Below are positions 13,029-26,965 of a stretch of 64,000 bases of DNA, piece by piece (within the stretch, counting starts at the first letter, position 1; each line of letters opens with the position of its first letter). The notes under the pieces are model-generated. The model saw nothing but the letters and a program-made list of their open reading frames with translations, was not told the origin of the DNA and searched no databases. A program made the position numbers and the translations under genes. The DNA comes from Monomorium pharaonis. Lineage: Eukaryota; Arthropoda; Insecta; Hymenoptera; Formicidae. The stretch spans positions 20,296,996 to 20,360,995 of the forward strand of contig NC_050467.1 in NCBI RefSeq assembly GCF_013373865.1, written 5' to 3'.

Positions 13029-16000
13029 AAAATAATACATACCTTAGCCAGGACTGACCACCCTGGCTGAGATATTATTTTTTGCAAAAACTATATATGA
13101 ATTATTGCGAAAGTAATACATATCTTAGCCAGGACTGACCACCCTGGCTGGGATATTATTTTTCTGAAAAGCTGTATATAAATTATTGGAAAAATAATAC
13201 ATACCTTAGCCAGGACTGACCACCCTGGCTGAGATATTATTTTTTGCAAAAACTATATATGAATTATTGCGAAAGTAATACATACCTTAGCCAGGATCGA
13301 CCACTCTGGCTGAGATATTATTTTTTGCAAAAACTATATATGAATTATTGCGAAAGTAATACATACCTTAGCCAGGACTGACCACCCTGGCTGGGATATT
13401 ATTTTTTGCAAAAGCCATATATAAATTATTGCAAAAATAATACATATCTTAGTCAGGACTGACCACCCTGGCTGAGATATTATTTTTTGCAAAAACTATA
13501 TATGAATTATTGCGAAAGTAATACATATCTTAGCCAGGACTGACCACCCTGGCTGGGATATTATTTTTCGCAAAAGCCATATATAAATTATTGCAAAAAT
13601 AATACATACCTTAGCCAGGACTGACCACCCTGGCTGAGATATTATTTTTTGCAAAAACTATATATGAATTATTGCGAAAGTAATACATATCTTAGCCAGG
13701 ACTGACCACCCTGGCTGGGATATTATTTTTTGCAAAAGCCATATATAAATTATTGCAAGAATAATACATACCTTAGTCAGGACTGACCACCCTGGCTGAG
13801 ATGTTATTTTTTGCAAAAATTATATATGAATTATTGCGAAAGTAATACATACCTTAGCCAGGACTGACCACCCTGGCTGGGATATTATTTTTTGCAAAAG
13901 CCATATATAAATTATTGCAAAAATAATACATATCTTAGTCAGGACTGACCACCCTGGCTGAGATATTATTTTTTGCAAAAACTATATATGAATTATTGCG
14001 AAAGTAATACATATCTTAGCCAGGACTGACCACCCTGGCTGGGATATTATTTTTCGCAAAAGCCATGTATAAATTATTGCAAAAATAATACATACCTTAG
14101 CCAGGACTGACCACCCTGGCTGAGATATTATTTTTTGCAAAAACTATATATGAATTATTGCGAAAGTAATACATACCTTAGCCAGGACTGACCACCCTGG
14201 CTGAGATATTATTTTTTGCAAAAACTATATATGAATTATTGCGAAAGTAATACATACCTTAGCCAGGACTGACCACCCTGGCTGGGATATTATTTTTCGC
14301 AAAAGCCATATATAAATTATTGCAAAAATAATACATATCTTAGTCAGGACTGACCACCCTGGCTGAGATATTATTTTTTGCAAAAACTATATATGAATTA
14401 TTGCGAAAGTAATACATATCTTAGCCAGGACTGACCACCCTGGCTGAGATATTATTTTTTGCAAAAACTATATATGAATTATTGCGAAAGTAATACATAC
14501 CTTAGCCAGGACTGACCACCCTGGCTGAGATATTATTTTTTGCAAAAACTATATATGAATTATTGTGAAAGTAATACATATCTTAGCCAGGACTGACCAC
14601 CCTGGCTGAGATATTATTTTTTGCAAAAACTATATATGAATTATTGCGAAAGTAATACATACCTTAGCCAGGACTGACCACCCTGGCTGGGATATTATTT
14701 TTCGCAAAAGCCATGTATAAATTATTGCAAAAATAATACATATCTTAGTCAGGACTGACCACCCTGGCTGAGATATTATTTTTTGCAAAAACTATATATG
14801 AATTATTGCGAAAGTAATACATATCTTAGCCAGGACTGACCACCCTGGCTGGGATATTATTTTTCGCAAAAGCCATATATAAATTATTGCAAAAATAATA
14901 CATACCTTAGCCAGGACTGACCACCCTGGCTGAGATATTATTTTTTGCAAAAACTATATATGAATTATTGCGAAAGTAATACATATCTTAGCCAGGACTG
15001 ACCACCCTGGCTGGGATATTATTTTTTGCAAAAGCCATATATAAATTATTGCAAGAATAATACATACCTTAGTCAGGACTGACCACCCTGGCTGAGATGT
15101 TATTTTTTGCAAAAATTATATATGAATTATTGCGAAAGTAATACATACCTTAGTCAGGACTGACCACCCTGGCTGGGATATTATTTTTTGCAAAAGCCAT
15201 ATAAAAATTATTGCAAAAATAATACATACCTTAGTCAGGACTGACCACCCTGGCTGAGATATTATTTTTTGCAAAAACTATATATGAATTATTGCGAAAG
15301 TAATACATATCTTAGCCAGGACTGACCACCCTGGCTGGGATATTATTTTTGCAAAAGCCATATATAAATTATTGCAAGAATAATACATACCTTAGTCAGG
15401 ACTGACCACCCTGGCTGAGATGTTATTTTTTGCAAAAATTATATATGAATTATTGCGAAAGTAATACATACCTTAGCCAGGACTGACCATCCTGGCTGGG
15501 ATATTATTTTTCGCAAAAGCTGTATATAAATTATTGGAAAAATAATACATACCTTAGCCAGGACTGACCACCCTGGCTGAGATATTATTTTTTGCAAAAA
15601 CTATATATGAATTATTGCGAAAGTAATACATACCTTAGCCAGGACTGACCACCCTGGCTGGGATATTATTTTTCGCAAAAGCCATATATAAATTATTGCA
15701 AAAATAATACATACCTTAGCCAGGACTGACCACCCTGGCTGAGATATTATTTTTTGCAAAAACTATATATGAATTATTGCGAAAGTAATACATATCTTAG
15801 CCAGGACTGACCACCCTGGCTGGGATATTATTTTTCGCAAAAGCCATATATAAATTATTGCAAAAATAATACATACCTTAGCCAGGACTGACCACCCTGG
15901 CTGAGATATTATTTTTTGCAAAAACTATATATGAATTATTGCGAAAGTAATACATATCTTAGCCAGGACTGACCACCCTGGCTGGGATATTATTTTTTGC

Positions 16001-16246
16001 AAAAGCCATATATAAATTATTGCAAGAATAATACATACCTTAGTCAGGACTGACCACCCTGGCTGAGATATTATTTTTTGCAAAAACTATATATGAATTA
16101 TTGCGAAAGTAATACATATCTTAGCCAGGACTGACCACCCTGGCTGGGATATTATTTTTTGCAAAAGCCATATATAAATTATTGCAAAAATAATACATAC
16201 CTTAGTCAGGACTGACCACCCTGGCTGAGATATTATTTTTTGCAAA

Positions 16247-16384
16247 ACTATATATTAATTATTATATTATCTCGTCAATGTACATGCGATATCTAATTAG
16301 TAAGAGCTGTATATTTTTAGTTGTACAAATTATTTATGAATTACTGACAATCGGCACAAGTCGCAAAAACGATAGAATTATTGG
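16247..16384 (+). repeat. array spacer, diverged copy
   Basis: Same order of blocks as the other spacers but with many changes: GCGATATCTAATTAG, AGAGCTGTATATTTTTAG, GAATTACTGACAATCGG and GCACAAGTCGCAAAAACG. It is the most diverged full-length copy and may be older or contain sequence errors. Confidence 0.8.
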
Positions 16385-17091
16385 AAAAATAATACATACC
16401 TTAGCCAGGACTGACCACCCTGGCTGAGATATTATTTTTTGCAAAAACTATATATGAATTATTGCGAAAGTAATACATACCTTAGCCAGGACTGACCACC
16501 CTGGCTGGGATATTATTTTTTGCAAAAGCCATATATAAATTATTGCAAAAATAATACATACCTTAGCCAGGACTGACCACCCTGGCTGAGATATTATTTT
16601 TTGCAAAAACTATATATGAATTATTGCGAAAGTAATACATATCTTAGCCAGGACTGACCACCCTGGCTGGGATATTATTTTTTGCAAAAGCCATATATAA
16701 ATTATTGCAAGAATAATACATACCTTAGCCAGGACTGACCACCCTGGCTGAGATATTATTTTTTGCAAAAGCTATATATGAATTATTGCGAAAGTAATAC
16801 ATACCTTAGCCAGGACTGACCACCCTGGCTGGGATATTATTTTTTGCAAAAGCCATATATAAATTATTGCAAAAATAATACATACCTTAGCCAGGACTGA
16901 CCACCCTGGCTGAGATATTATTTTTTGCAAAAACTATATATGAATTATTGCGAAAGTAATACATACCTTAGCCAGGACTGACCACCCTGGCTGGGATATT
17001 ATTTTTCGCAAAAGCCATATATAAATTATTGCAAAAATAATACATACCTTAGTCAGGACTGACCACCCTGGCTGAGATATTATTTTTGCAA

Positions 17092-17133
17092 AAGCTATAT
17101 ATTAATTATTGCGATCTCGTAATGTACATACGC
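17092..17133 (+). repeat. array spacer, truncated copy
   Basis: Only the first ~40 bases of the spacer are present (GCTATATATTAATTATT, then GCGATCTCGTAATGTACATA). The sequence then jumps directly into CGCTTAGCCAGG of a monomer. Confidence 0.75.
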
Positions 17134-18392
17134 TTAGCCAGGACTGACCACCCTGGCTGGTATATTATTTTTCGCAAAAGCCATATATAAATTATTGCAA
17201 AAATAATACATACCTTAGCCAGGACTGACCACCCTGGCTGAGATATTATTTTTTGCAAAAACTATATATGAATTATTGCGAAAGTAATACATATCTTAGC
17301 CAGGACTGACCACCCTGGCTGGGATATTATTTTTTGCAAAAGCCATATATAAATTATTGCAAGAATAATACATACCTTAGTCAGGACTGACCACCCTGGC
17401 TGAGATGTTATTTTTTGCAAAAATTATATATGAATTATTGCGAAAGTAATACATACCTTAGTCAGGACTGACCACCCTGGCTGGGATATTATTTTTTGCA
17501 AAAGCCATATAAAAATTATTGCAAAAATAATACATACCTTAGTCAGGACTGACCACCCTGGCTGAGATATTATTTTTTGCAAAAACTATATATGAATTAT
17601 TGCGAAAGTAATACATATCTTAGCCAGGACTGACCACCCTGGCTGGGATATTATTTTTTGCAAAAGCCATATATAAATTATTGCAAGAATAATACATACC
17701 TTAGTCAGGACTGACCACCCTGGCTGAGATGTTATTTTTTGCAAAAATTATATATGAATTATTGCGAAAGTAATACATACCTTAGCCAGGACTGACCATC
17801 CTGGCTGGGATATTATTTTTCGCAAAAGCTGTATATAAATTATTGGAAAATAATACATACCTTAGCCAGGACTGACCACCCTGGCTGAGATATTATTTTT
17901 TGCAAAAACTATATATGAATTATTGCGAAAGTAATACATATCTTAGCCAGGACTGACCACCCTGGCTGGGATATTATTTTTCGCAAAAGCCATATATAAA
18001 TTATTGCAAAAATAATACATACCTTAGCCAGGACTGACCACCCTGGCTGGGATATTATTTTTTGCAAAAGCCATATATAAATTATTGCAAAAATAATACA
18101 TACCTTAGTCAGGACTGACCACCCTGGCTGGGATATTATTTTTTGCAAAAGCCATATAAAAATTATTGCAAAAATAATACATACCTTAGTCAGGACTGAC
18201 CACCCTGGTTGAGATATTATTTTTTGCAAAAACTATATATGAATTATTGCGAAAGTAATACATATCTTAGCCAGGACTGACCACCCTGGCTGGGATATTA
18301 TTTTTTGCAAAAGCCATATATAAATTATTGCAAGAATAATACATACCTTAGTCAGGACTGACCACCCTGGCTGAGATATTATTTTTCGCAAA

Positions 18393-18528
18393 AGCTATAT
18401 ATTAATTATTATATTATCTCGTCAATGTACATGCGCTTTCTAATTAGTAAGAGCATTTTTTAGTTGGTACAAATTATTTATGAATTAGGGACAATCGGCA
18501 CACAGTCGCGAGACACGATAGATATTGG
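18393..18528 (+). repeat. array spacer, copy 6
   Basis: Full-length spacer with the CGCTTTCTAA and CATTTTTTAG variants. Confidence 0.9.
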
Positions 18529-19238
18529 AAAAATAATACATACCTTAGCCAGGACTGACCACCCTGGCTGAGATATTATTTTTTGCAAAAACTATATATG
18601 AATTATTGCGAAAGTAATACATATCTTAGCCAGGACTGACCACCCTGGCTGGGATATTATTTTTCTGAAAAGCCATATATAAATTATTGCAAAAATAATA
18701 CATACCTTAGCCAGGACTGACCCCCCTGGCTGAGATATTATTTTTGCAAAACTATATATGAATTATTGCGAAAGTAATACATACCTTAGCAGGGACTGAC
18801 CACCTGGCTGGGATATTATTTTTCGCAAAAGCCATATATAAATTATTGCAAAAATAATACATACCTTAGCCAGGACTGACCACCCTGGCTGAGATATTAT
18901 TTTTTGCAAAAACTATATATGAATTATTGCGAAAGTAATACATATCCTTAGCCAGGACTGACCACCCTGGCTGGGATATTATTTTTTGCAAAAGCCATAT
19001 ATAAATTATTGCAAAAATAATACATACCTTAGTCAGGACTGACCACCCTGGCTGAGATATTATTTTTTGCAAAAACTATATATGAATTATGCGAAAGTAA
19101 TACATATCCTTTAGCCAGGACTGACCACCCCTGGCTGGGATATTATTTTTTGCAAAAGCCATATATAAATTATTGCAAGAATAATACATACCTTAGTCAG
19201 GACTGACCACCCTGGCTGAGATATTATTTTTCGCAAAA

Positions 19239-19374
19239 GCTATATATTAATTATTATATTATCTCGTCAATGTACATGCGCTTTCTAATTAGTAAGAGCA
19301 TTTTTTAGTTGGTACAAATTATTTATGAATTAGGGACAATCGGCACACAGTCGCGAGACACGATAGATATTGGA
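19239..19374 (+). repeat. array spacer, copy 7
   Basis: Full-length spacer only 846 bp after the previous one, the shortest interval between two full copies. Confidence 0.9.
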
Positions 19375-20879
19375 AAAATAATACATACCTTAGCCAGGAC
19401 TGACCACCCTGGCTGAGATATTATTTTTTGCAAAAACTATATATGAATTATTGCGAAAGTAATACATACCTTAGCCAGGACTGACCACCCTGGCTGGGAT
19501 ATTATTTTTCGCAAAAGCCATGTATAAATTATTGCAAAAATAATACATATCTTAGTCAGGACTGACCACCCTGGCTGAGATATTATTTTTTGCAAAAACT
19601 ATATATGAATTATTGCGAAAGTAATACATATCTTAGCCAGGACTGACCACCCTGGCTGGGATATTATTTTTCGCAAAAGCCATATATAAATTATTGCAAA
19701 AATAATACATACCTTAGCCAGGACTGACCACCCTGGCTGAGATATTATTTTTTGCAAAAACTATATATGAATTATTGCGAAAGTAATACATATCTTAGCC
19801 AGGACTGACCACCCTGGCTGGGATATTATTTTTTGCAAAAGCCATATATAAATTATTGCAAGAATAATACATACCTTAGTCAGGACTGACCACCCTGGCT
19901 GAGATGTTATTTTTTGCAAAAATTATATATGAATTATTGCGAAAGTAATACATACCTTAGTCAGGACTGACCACCCTGGCTGGGATATTATTTTTTGCAA
20001 AAGCCATATAAAAATTATTGCAAAAATAATACATACCTTAGTCAGGACTGACCACCCTGGCTGAGATATTATTTTTTGCAAAAACTATATATGAATTATT
20101 GCGAAAGTAATACATATCTTAGCCAGGACTGACCACCCTGGCTGGGATATTATTTTTTGCAAAAGCCATATATAAATTATTGCAAGAATAATACATACCT
20201 TAGTCAGGACTGACCACCCTGGCTGAGATGTTATTTTTTGCAAAAATTATATATGAATTATTGCGAAAGTAATACATACCTTAGCCAGGACTGACCATCC
20301 TGGCTGGGATATTATTTTTCGCAAAAGCTGTATATAAATTATTGGAAAAATAATACATACCTTAGCCAGGACTGACCACCCTGGCTGAGATATTATTTTT
20401 TGCAAAAACTATATATGAATTATTGCGAAAGTAATACATATCTTAGCCAGGACTGACCACCCTGGCTGGGATATTATTTTTCGCAAAAGCCATATATAAA
20501 TTATTGCAAAAATAATACATACCTTAGCCAGGACTGACCACCCTGGCTGGGATATTATTTTTTGCAAAAGCCATATATAAATTATTGCAAAAATAATACA
20601 TACCTTAGTCAGGACTGACCACCCTGGCTGGGATATTATTTTTTGCAAAAGCCATATAAAAATTATTGCAAAAATAATACATACCTTAGTCAGGACTGAC
20701 CACCCTGGCTGAGATATTATTTTTTGCAAAAACTATGTATGAATTATTGCGAAAGTAATACATATCTTAGCCAGGACTGACCACCCTGGCTGGGATATTA
20801 TTTTTTGCAAAAGCCATATATAAATTATTGCAAAATAATACATACCTTAGCCAGGACTGACCACCCTGGCTGAGATATT

Positions 20880-22735
20880 ATTTTTTGCAAAAGCTATATA
20901 TTAATTATTATTAAAGTAATACATACCTTAGCCAGGAAGACCACCTGGCTGGATATTATTTTTTGCAAAAGCTATATATGAATTATTGGAAAATAATACA
21001 TACCTTAGCCAGGACTGACCACCCTGGCTGAGATATTATTTTTGCGCAAAACTATATATGAATTATTGCGAAAGTAATACATACATCTTAGCCAGGACTG
21101 ACCACCCTGGCTGAGATATTATTTTTTGCAAAAACTATATATGAATTATTGCGAAAGTAATACATACCTTAGCCAGGACTGACCACCCTGGCTGGGATAT
21201 TATTTTTTGCAAAAGCATATATAAATTATTGCAAAAATAATACATACCTTAGTCAGGACTGACCACCCTGGCTGAGATATTATTTTTTGCAAAAACTATA
21301 TATGAATTATTGCGAAAGTAATACATACCTTAGCCAGGACTGACCACCCTGGCTGGGATATTATTTTTGCAAAAGCCATATATAAATTATTGCAAAATAA
21401 TACATACCTTAGTCAGGACTGACCACCCTGGCTGAGATATTATTTTTTGCAAAAACTATATATGAATTATTGCGAAAGTAATACATATCTTAGCCAGGAC
21501 TGACCACCCTGGCTGGGATATTATTTTTGCAAAAGCCATATATAAATTATTGCAAGAATAATACATACCTTAGTCAGGACTGACCACCCTGGCTGAGATA
21601 TTATTTTTTGCAAAAAGCTATATATATTGAATTATCTGCGTCAAGTACATACCTATCTTAGTAGAGACCACCCTGGCTGGGATATTATTTTTGCAAAGCC
21701 ATATATAAATTATTGCAAAATAATACATACTTAGTCAGGACTGACCACCCTGGCTGAGATATTATTTTTTGCAAAAACTATATATGAATTATTGCGAAAG
21801 TAATACATATCTTAGCCCGGACTGACCACCCTGGCTGGGATATTATTTTTCGCAAAAGCCATTTATAAATTATTGCAAAAATAATACATACCTTAGCCAG
21901 GACTGACCACCCTGGCTGAGATATTATTTTTTTGCAAAAACTATATATGAATTATTGCGAAAGTAATACATACCTTAGCCAGGACTGACCACCCTGGCTG
22001 AGATATTATTTTTTGCAAAAACTATATATGAATTATTGCGAAAGTAATACATACCTTAGCCAGGACTGACCACCCTGGCTGGGATATTATTTTTCGCAAA
22101 AGCCATATATAAATTATTGCAAAAATAATACATCTTTTAAAGTTTTCCAAGAAAAAAAACTGAACCACCCTGGCTGAGATTATTTTTTGCAAAAACTATA
22201 CATGAATTATTGCGAAAGTAATACATAGCTTAGCCAGGACTGACCACCCTGGCTGGGATATTTATTTTTCGCAAAAGTCCATATATAAATATTGCAAAAT
22301 AATACATACCTTAGCCAGGACTGACCACCCTGGCTGATTTATTTTTCGCAAAGCCATATATAAATATTGCAAATAAATAATACATCACTTAGCCAGGACT
22401 GACACCCTGGCTGGATATTATTTTTTGCAAAAGCCAGATATAAATTATTGGCAAATAAGACATATCTATCAGGATGACCACCCTGGCTGAGATTATTATT
22501 TTTGGCAAAAACTATATGAATTATTGCGAAAGTAATACATACCTTAGCCAGGACTGACCACCCTGGCTGGGATATTATTTTTCGCAAAAGCCATATATAA
22601 ATTATTGCAAAAATAATACATACCTTAGCCAGGACTGACCACCCTGGCTGAGATATTATTTTTTGCAAAACTATATATGAATTATGCGAAAGTAATACAT
22701 ATCTTAGCAGGACTGACCACCCTGGCTGGGATATT
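20880..22735. repeat. degenerate segment of the satellite array
   Basis: Monomers here carry many single-base gains and losses, for example GGAAGACCACCTGGCTGG near 20936, ATTTTTGCGCAAAACTA near 21040, GGCTGATTTATTTTTCGC near 22333 and GGCAAATAAGACATATCT near 22450. Two spacer remnants (near 20891 and 21615) and a foreign-looking piece with AAGTTTTCCAAGAAAAAAAA at 22140-22160 also occur. Neighbouring monomers on both sides are nearly error-free. Either this is an older, less homogenised block, or it is a poorly polished part of the assembly. Confidence 0.75.
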
Positions 22736-23800
22736 ATTTTTTGCAAAAGCCATATATAAATTATTGCAAGAATAATACATACCTTAGTCAGGACTGACCA
22801 CCCTGGCTGAGATGTTATTTTTTGCAAAAATTATATATGAATTATTGCGAAAGTAATACATACCTTAGTCAGGACTGACCACCCTGGCTGGGATATTATT
22901 TTTTGCAAAAGCCATATAAAAATTATTGCAAAAATAATACATACCTTAGTCAGGACTGACCACCCTGGCTGAGATATTATTTTTTGCAAAAACTATATAT
23001 GAATTATTGCGAAAGTAATACATATCTTAGCCAGGACTGACCACCCTGGCTGGGATATTATTTTTTGCAAAAGCCATATATAAATTATTGCAAGAATAAT
23101 ACATACCTTAGTCAGGACTGACCACCCTGGCTGAGATGTTATTTTTTGCAAAAATTATATATGAATTATTGCGAAAGTAATACATACCTTAGCCAGGACT
23201 GACCATCCTGGCTGGGATATTATTTTTCGCAAAAGCTGTATATAAATTATTGGAAAAATAATACATACCTTAGCCAGGACTGACCACCCTGGCTGAGATA
23301 TTATTTTTTGCAAAAACTATATATGAATTATTGCGAAAGTAATACATATCTTAGCCAGGACTGACCACCCTGGCTGGGATATTATTTTTCGCAAAAGCCA
23401 TATATAAATTATTGCAAAAATAATACATACCTTAGCCAGGACTGACCACCCTGGCTGGGATATTATTTTTTGCAAAAGCCATATATAAATTATTGCAAAA
23501 ATAATACATACCTTAGTCAGGACTGACCACCCTGGCTGGGATATTATTTTTTGCAAAAGCCATATAAAAATTATTGCAAAAATAATACATACCTTAGTCA
23601 GGACTGACCACCCTGGTTGAGATATTATTTTTTGCAAAAACTATATATGAATTATTGCGAAAGTAATACATATCTTAGCCAGGACTGACCACCCTGGCTG
23701 GGATATTATTTTTTGCAAAAGCCATATATAAATTATTGCAAGAATAATACATACCTTAGTCAGGACTGACCACCCTGGCTGAGATATTATTTTTCGCAAA

Positions 23801-23936
23801 AGCTATATATTAATTATTATATTATCTCGTCAATGTACATGCGCTTTCTAATTAGTAAGAGCATTTTTTAGTTGGTACAAATTATTTATGAATTAGGGAC
23901 AATCGGCACACAGTCGCGAGACACGATAGATATTGG
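23801..23936 (+). repeat. array spacer, copy 10
   Basis: Full-length spacer with the CGCTTTCTAA and CATTTTTTAG variants. It is the first full copy after the degenerate segment. Confidence 0.9.
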
Positions 23937-26830
23937 AAAAATAATACATACCTTAGCCAGGACTGACCACCCTGGCTGAGATATTATTTTTTGCAAAAAC
24001 TATATATGAATTATTGCGAAAGTAATACATATCTTAGCCAGGACTGACCACCCTGGCTGGGATATTATTTTTCTGAAAAGCTGTATATAAATTATTGGAA
24101 AAATAATACATACCTTAGCCAGGACTGACCACCCTGGCTGAGATATTATTTTTTGCAAAAACTATATATGAATTATTGCGAAAGTAATACATACCTTAGC
24201 CAGGATCGACCACTCTGGCTGAGATATTATTTTTTGCAAAAACTATATATGAATTATTGCGAAAGTAATACATACCTTAGCCAGGACTGACCACCCTGGC
24301 TGGGATATTATTTTTTGCAAAAGCCATATATAAATTATTGCAAAAATAATACATATCTTAGTCAGGACTGACCACCCTGGCTGAGATATTATTTTTTGCA
24401 AAAACTATATATGAATTATTGCGAAAGTAATACATATCTTAGCCAGGACTGACCACCCTGGCTGGGATATTATTTTTCGCAAAAGCCATATATAAATTAT
24501 TGCAAAAATAATACATACCTTAGCCAGGACTGACCACCCTGGCTGAGATATTATTTTTTGCAAAAACTATATATGAATTATTGCGAAAGTAATACATATC
24601 TTAGCCAGGACTGACCACCCTGGCTGGGATATTATTTTTTGCAAAAGCCATATATAAATTATTGCAAGAATAATACATACCTTAGTCAGGACTGACCACC
24701 CTGGCTGAGATGTTATTTTTTGCAAAAATTATATATGAATTATTGCGAAAGTAATACATACCTTAGCCAGGACTGACCACCCTGGCTGGGATATTATTTT
24801 TTGCAAAAGCCATATATAAATTATTGCAAAAATAATACATATCTTAGTCAGGACTGACCACCCTGGCTGAGATATTATTTTTTGCAAAAACTATATATGA
24901 ATTATTGCGAAAGTAATACATACCTTAGCCAGGACTGACCACCCTGGCTGAGATATTATTTTTTGCAAAAACTATATATGAATTATTGCGAAAGTAATAC
25001 ATACCTTAGCCAGGACTGACCACCCTGGCTGGGATATTATTTTTCGCAAAAGCCATGTATAAATTATTGCAAAAATAATACATATCTTAGTCAGGACTGA
25101 CCACCCTGGCTGAGATATTATTTTTTGCAAAAACTATATATGAATTATTGCGAAAGTAATACATATCTTAGCCAGGACTGACCACCCTGGCTGGGATATT
25201 ATTTTTCGCAAAAGCCATATATAAATTATTGCAAAAATAATACATACCTTAGCCAGGACTGACCACCCTGGCTGGGATATTATTTTTCGCAAAAGCCATA
25301 TATAAATTATTGCAAAAATAATACATACCTTAGCCAGGACTGACCACCCTGGCTGGGATATTATTTTTTGCAAAAGCCATATATAAATTATTGCAAAAAT
25401 AATACATATCTTAGTCAGGACTGACCACCCTGGCTGAGATATTATTTTTTGCAAAAACTATATATGAATTATTGCGAAAGTAATACATATCTTAGCCAGG
25501 ACTGACCACCCTGGCTGGGATATTATTTTTTGCAAAAGCCATATATAAATTATTGCAAGAATAATACATACCTTAGTCAGGACTGACCACCCTGGCTGAG
25601 ATGTTATTTTTTGCAAAAATTATATATGAATTATTGCGAAAGTAATACATACCTTAGTCAGGACTGACCACCCTGGCTGGGATATTATTTTTTGCAAAAG
25701 CCATATATAAATTATTGCAAGAATAATACATACCTTAGTCAGGACTGACCACCCTGGCTGAGATGTTATTTTTTGCAAAAATTATATATGAATTATTGCG
25801 AAAGTAATACATACCTTAGCCAGGACTGACCACCCTGGCTGAGATATTATTTTTTGCAAAAACTATATATGAATTATTGCGAAAGTAATACATATCTTAG
25901 CCAGGACTGACCACCCTGGCTGGGATATTATTTTTTGCAAAAGCCATATATAAATTATTGCAAGAATAATACATACCTTAGTCAGGACTGACCACCCTGG
26001 CTGAGATGTTATTTTTTGCAAAAATTATATATGAATTATTGCGAAAGTAATACATACCTTAGTCAGGACTGACCACCCTGGCTGGGATATTTTTTGCAAA
26101 AGCCATATAAAAATTATTGCAAAAATAATACATACCTTAGTCAGGACTGACCACCCTGGCTGAGATGTTATTTTTTGCAAAAATTATATATGAATTATTG
26201 CGAAAGTAATACATACCTTAGCCAGGACTGACCATCCTGGCTGGGATATTATTTTTCGCAAAAGCTGTATATAAATTATTGGAAAAATAATACATACCTT
26301 AGCCAGGACTGACCACCCTGGCTGAGATATTATTTTTTGCAAAAACTATATATGAATTATTGCGAAAGTAATACATATCTTAGCCAGGACTGACCACCCT
26401 GGCTGGGATATTATTTTTCGCAAAAGCCATATATAAATTATTGCAAAAATAATACATACCTTAGCCAGGACTGACCACCCTGGCTGGGATATTATTTTTT
26501 GCAAAAGCCATATATAAATTATTGCAAAAATAATACATACCTTAGTCAGGACTGACCACCCTGGCTGGGATATTATTTTTTGCAAAAGCCATATAAAAAT
26601 TATTGCAAAAATAATACATACCTTAGTCAGGACTGACCACCCTGGTTGAGATATTATTTTTTGCAAAAACTATATATGAATTATTGCGAAAGTAATACAT
26701 ATCTTAGCCAGGACTGACCACCCTGGCTGGGATATTATTTTTTGCAAAAGCCATATATAAATTATTGCAAGAATAATACATACCTTAGTCAGGACTGACC
26801 ACCCTGGCTGAGATATTATTTTTCGCAAAA

Positions 26831-26965
26831 GCTATATATTAATTATTATATTATCTCGTCAATGTACATGCGCTTCCTAATTAGTAAGAGCATTTTTAGT
26901 TGGTACAAATTATTTATGAATTAGGGACAATCGGCACACAGTCGCGAGACACGATAGATATTGGA
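26831..26965 (+). repeat. array spacer, copy 11 (distal subtype)
   Basis: Full-length spacer with the changes CGCTTCCTAA and GAGCATTTTTAGTTGG (one T fewer). This subtype is shared by the remaining three spacers and absent from all earlier ones. Confidence 0.9.
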
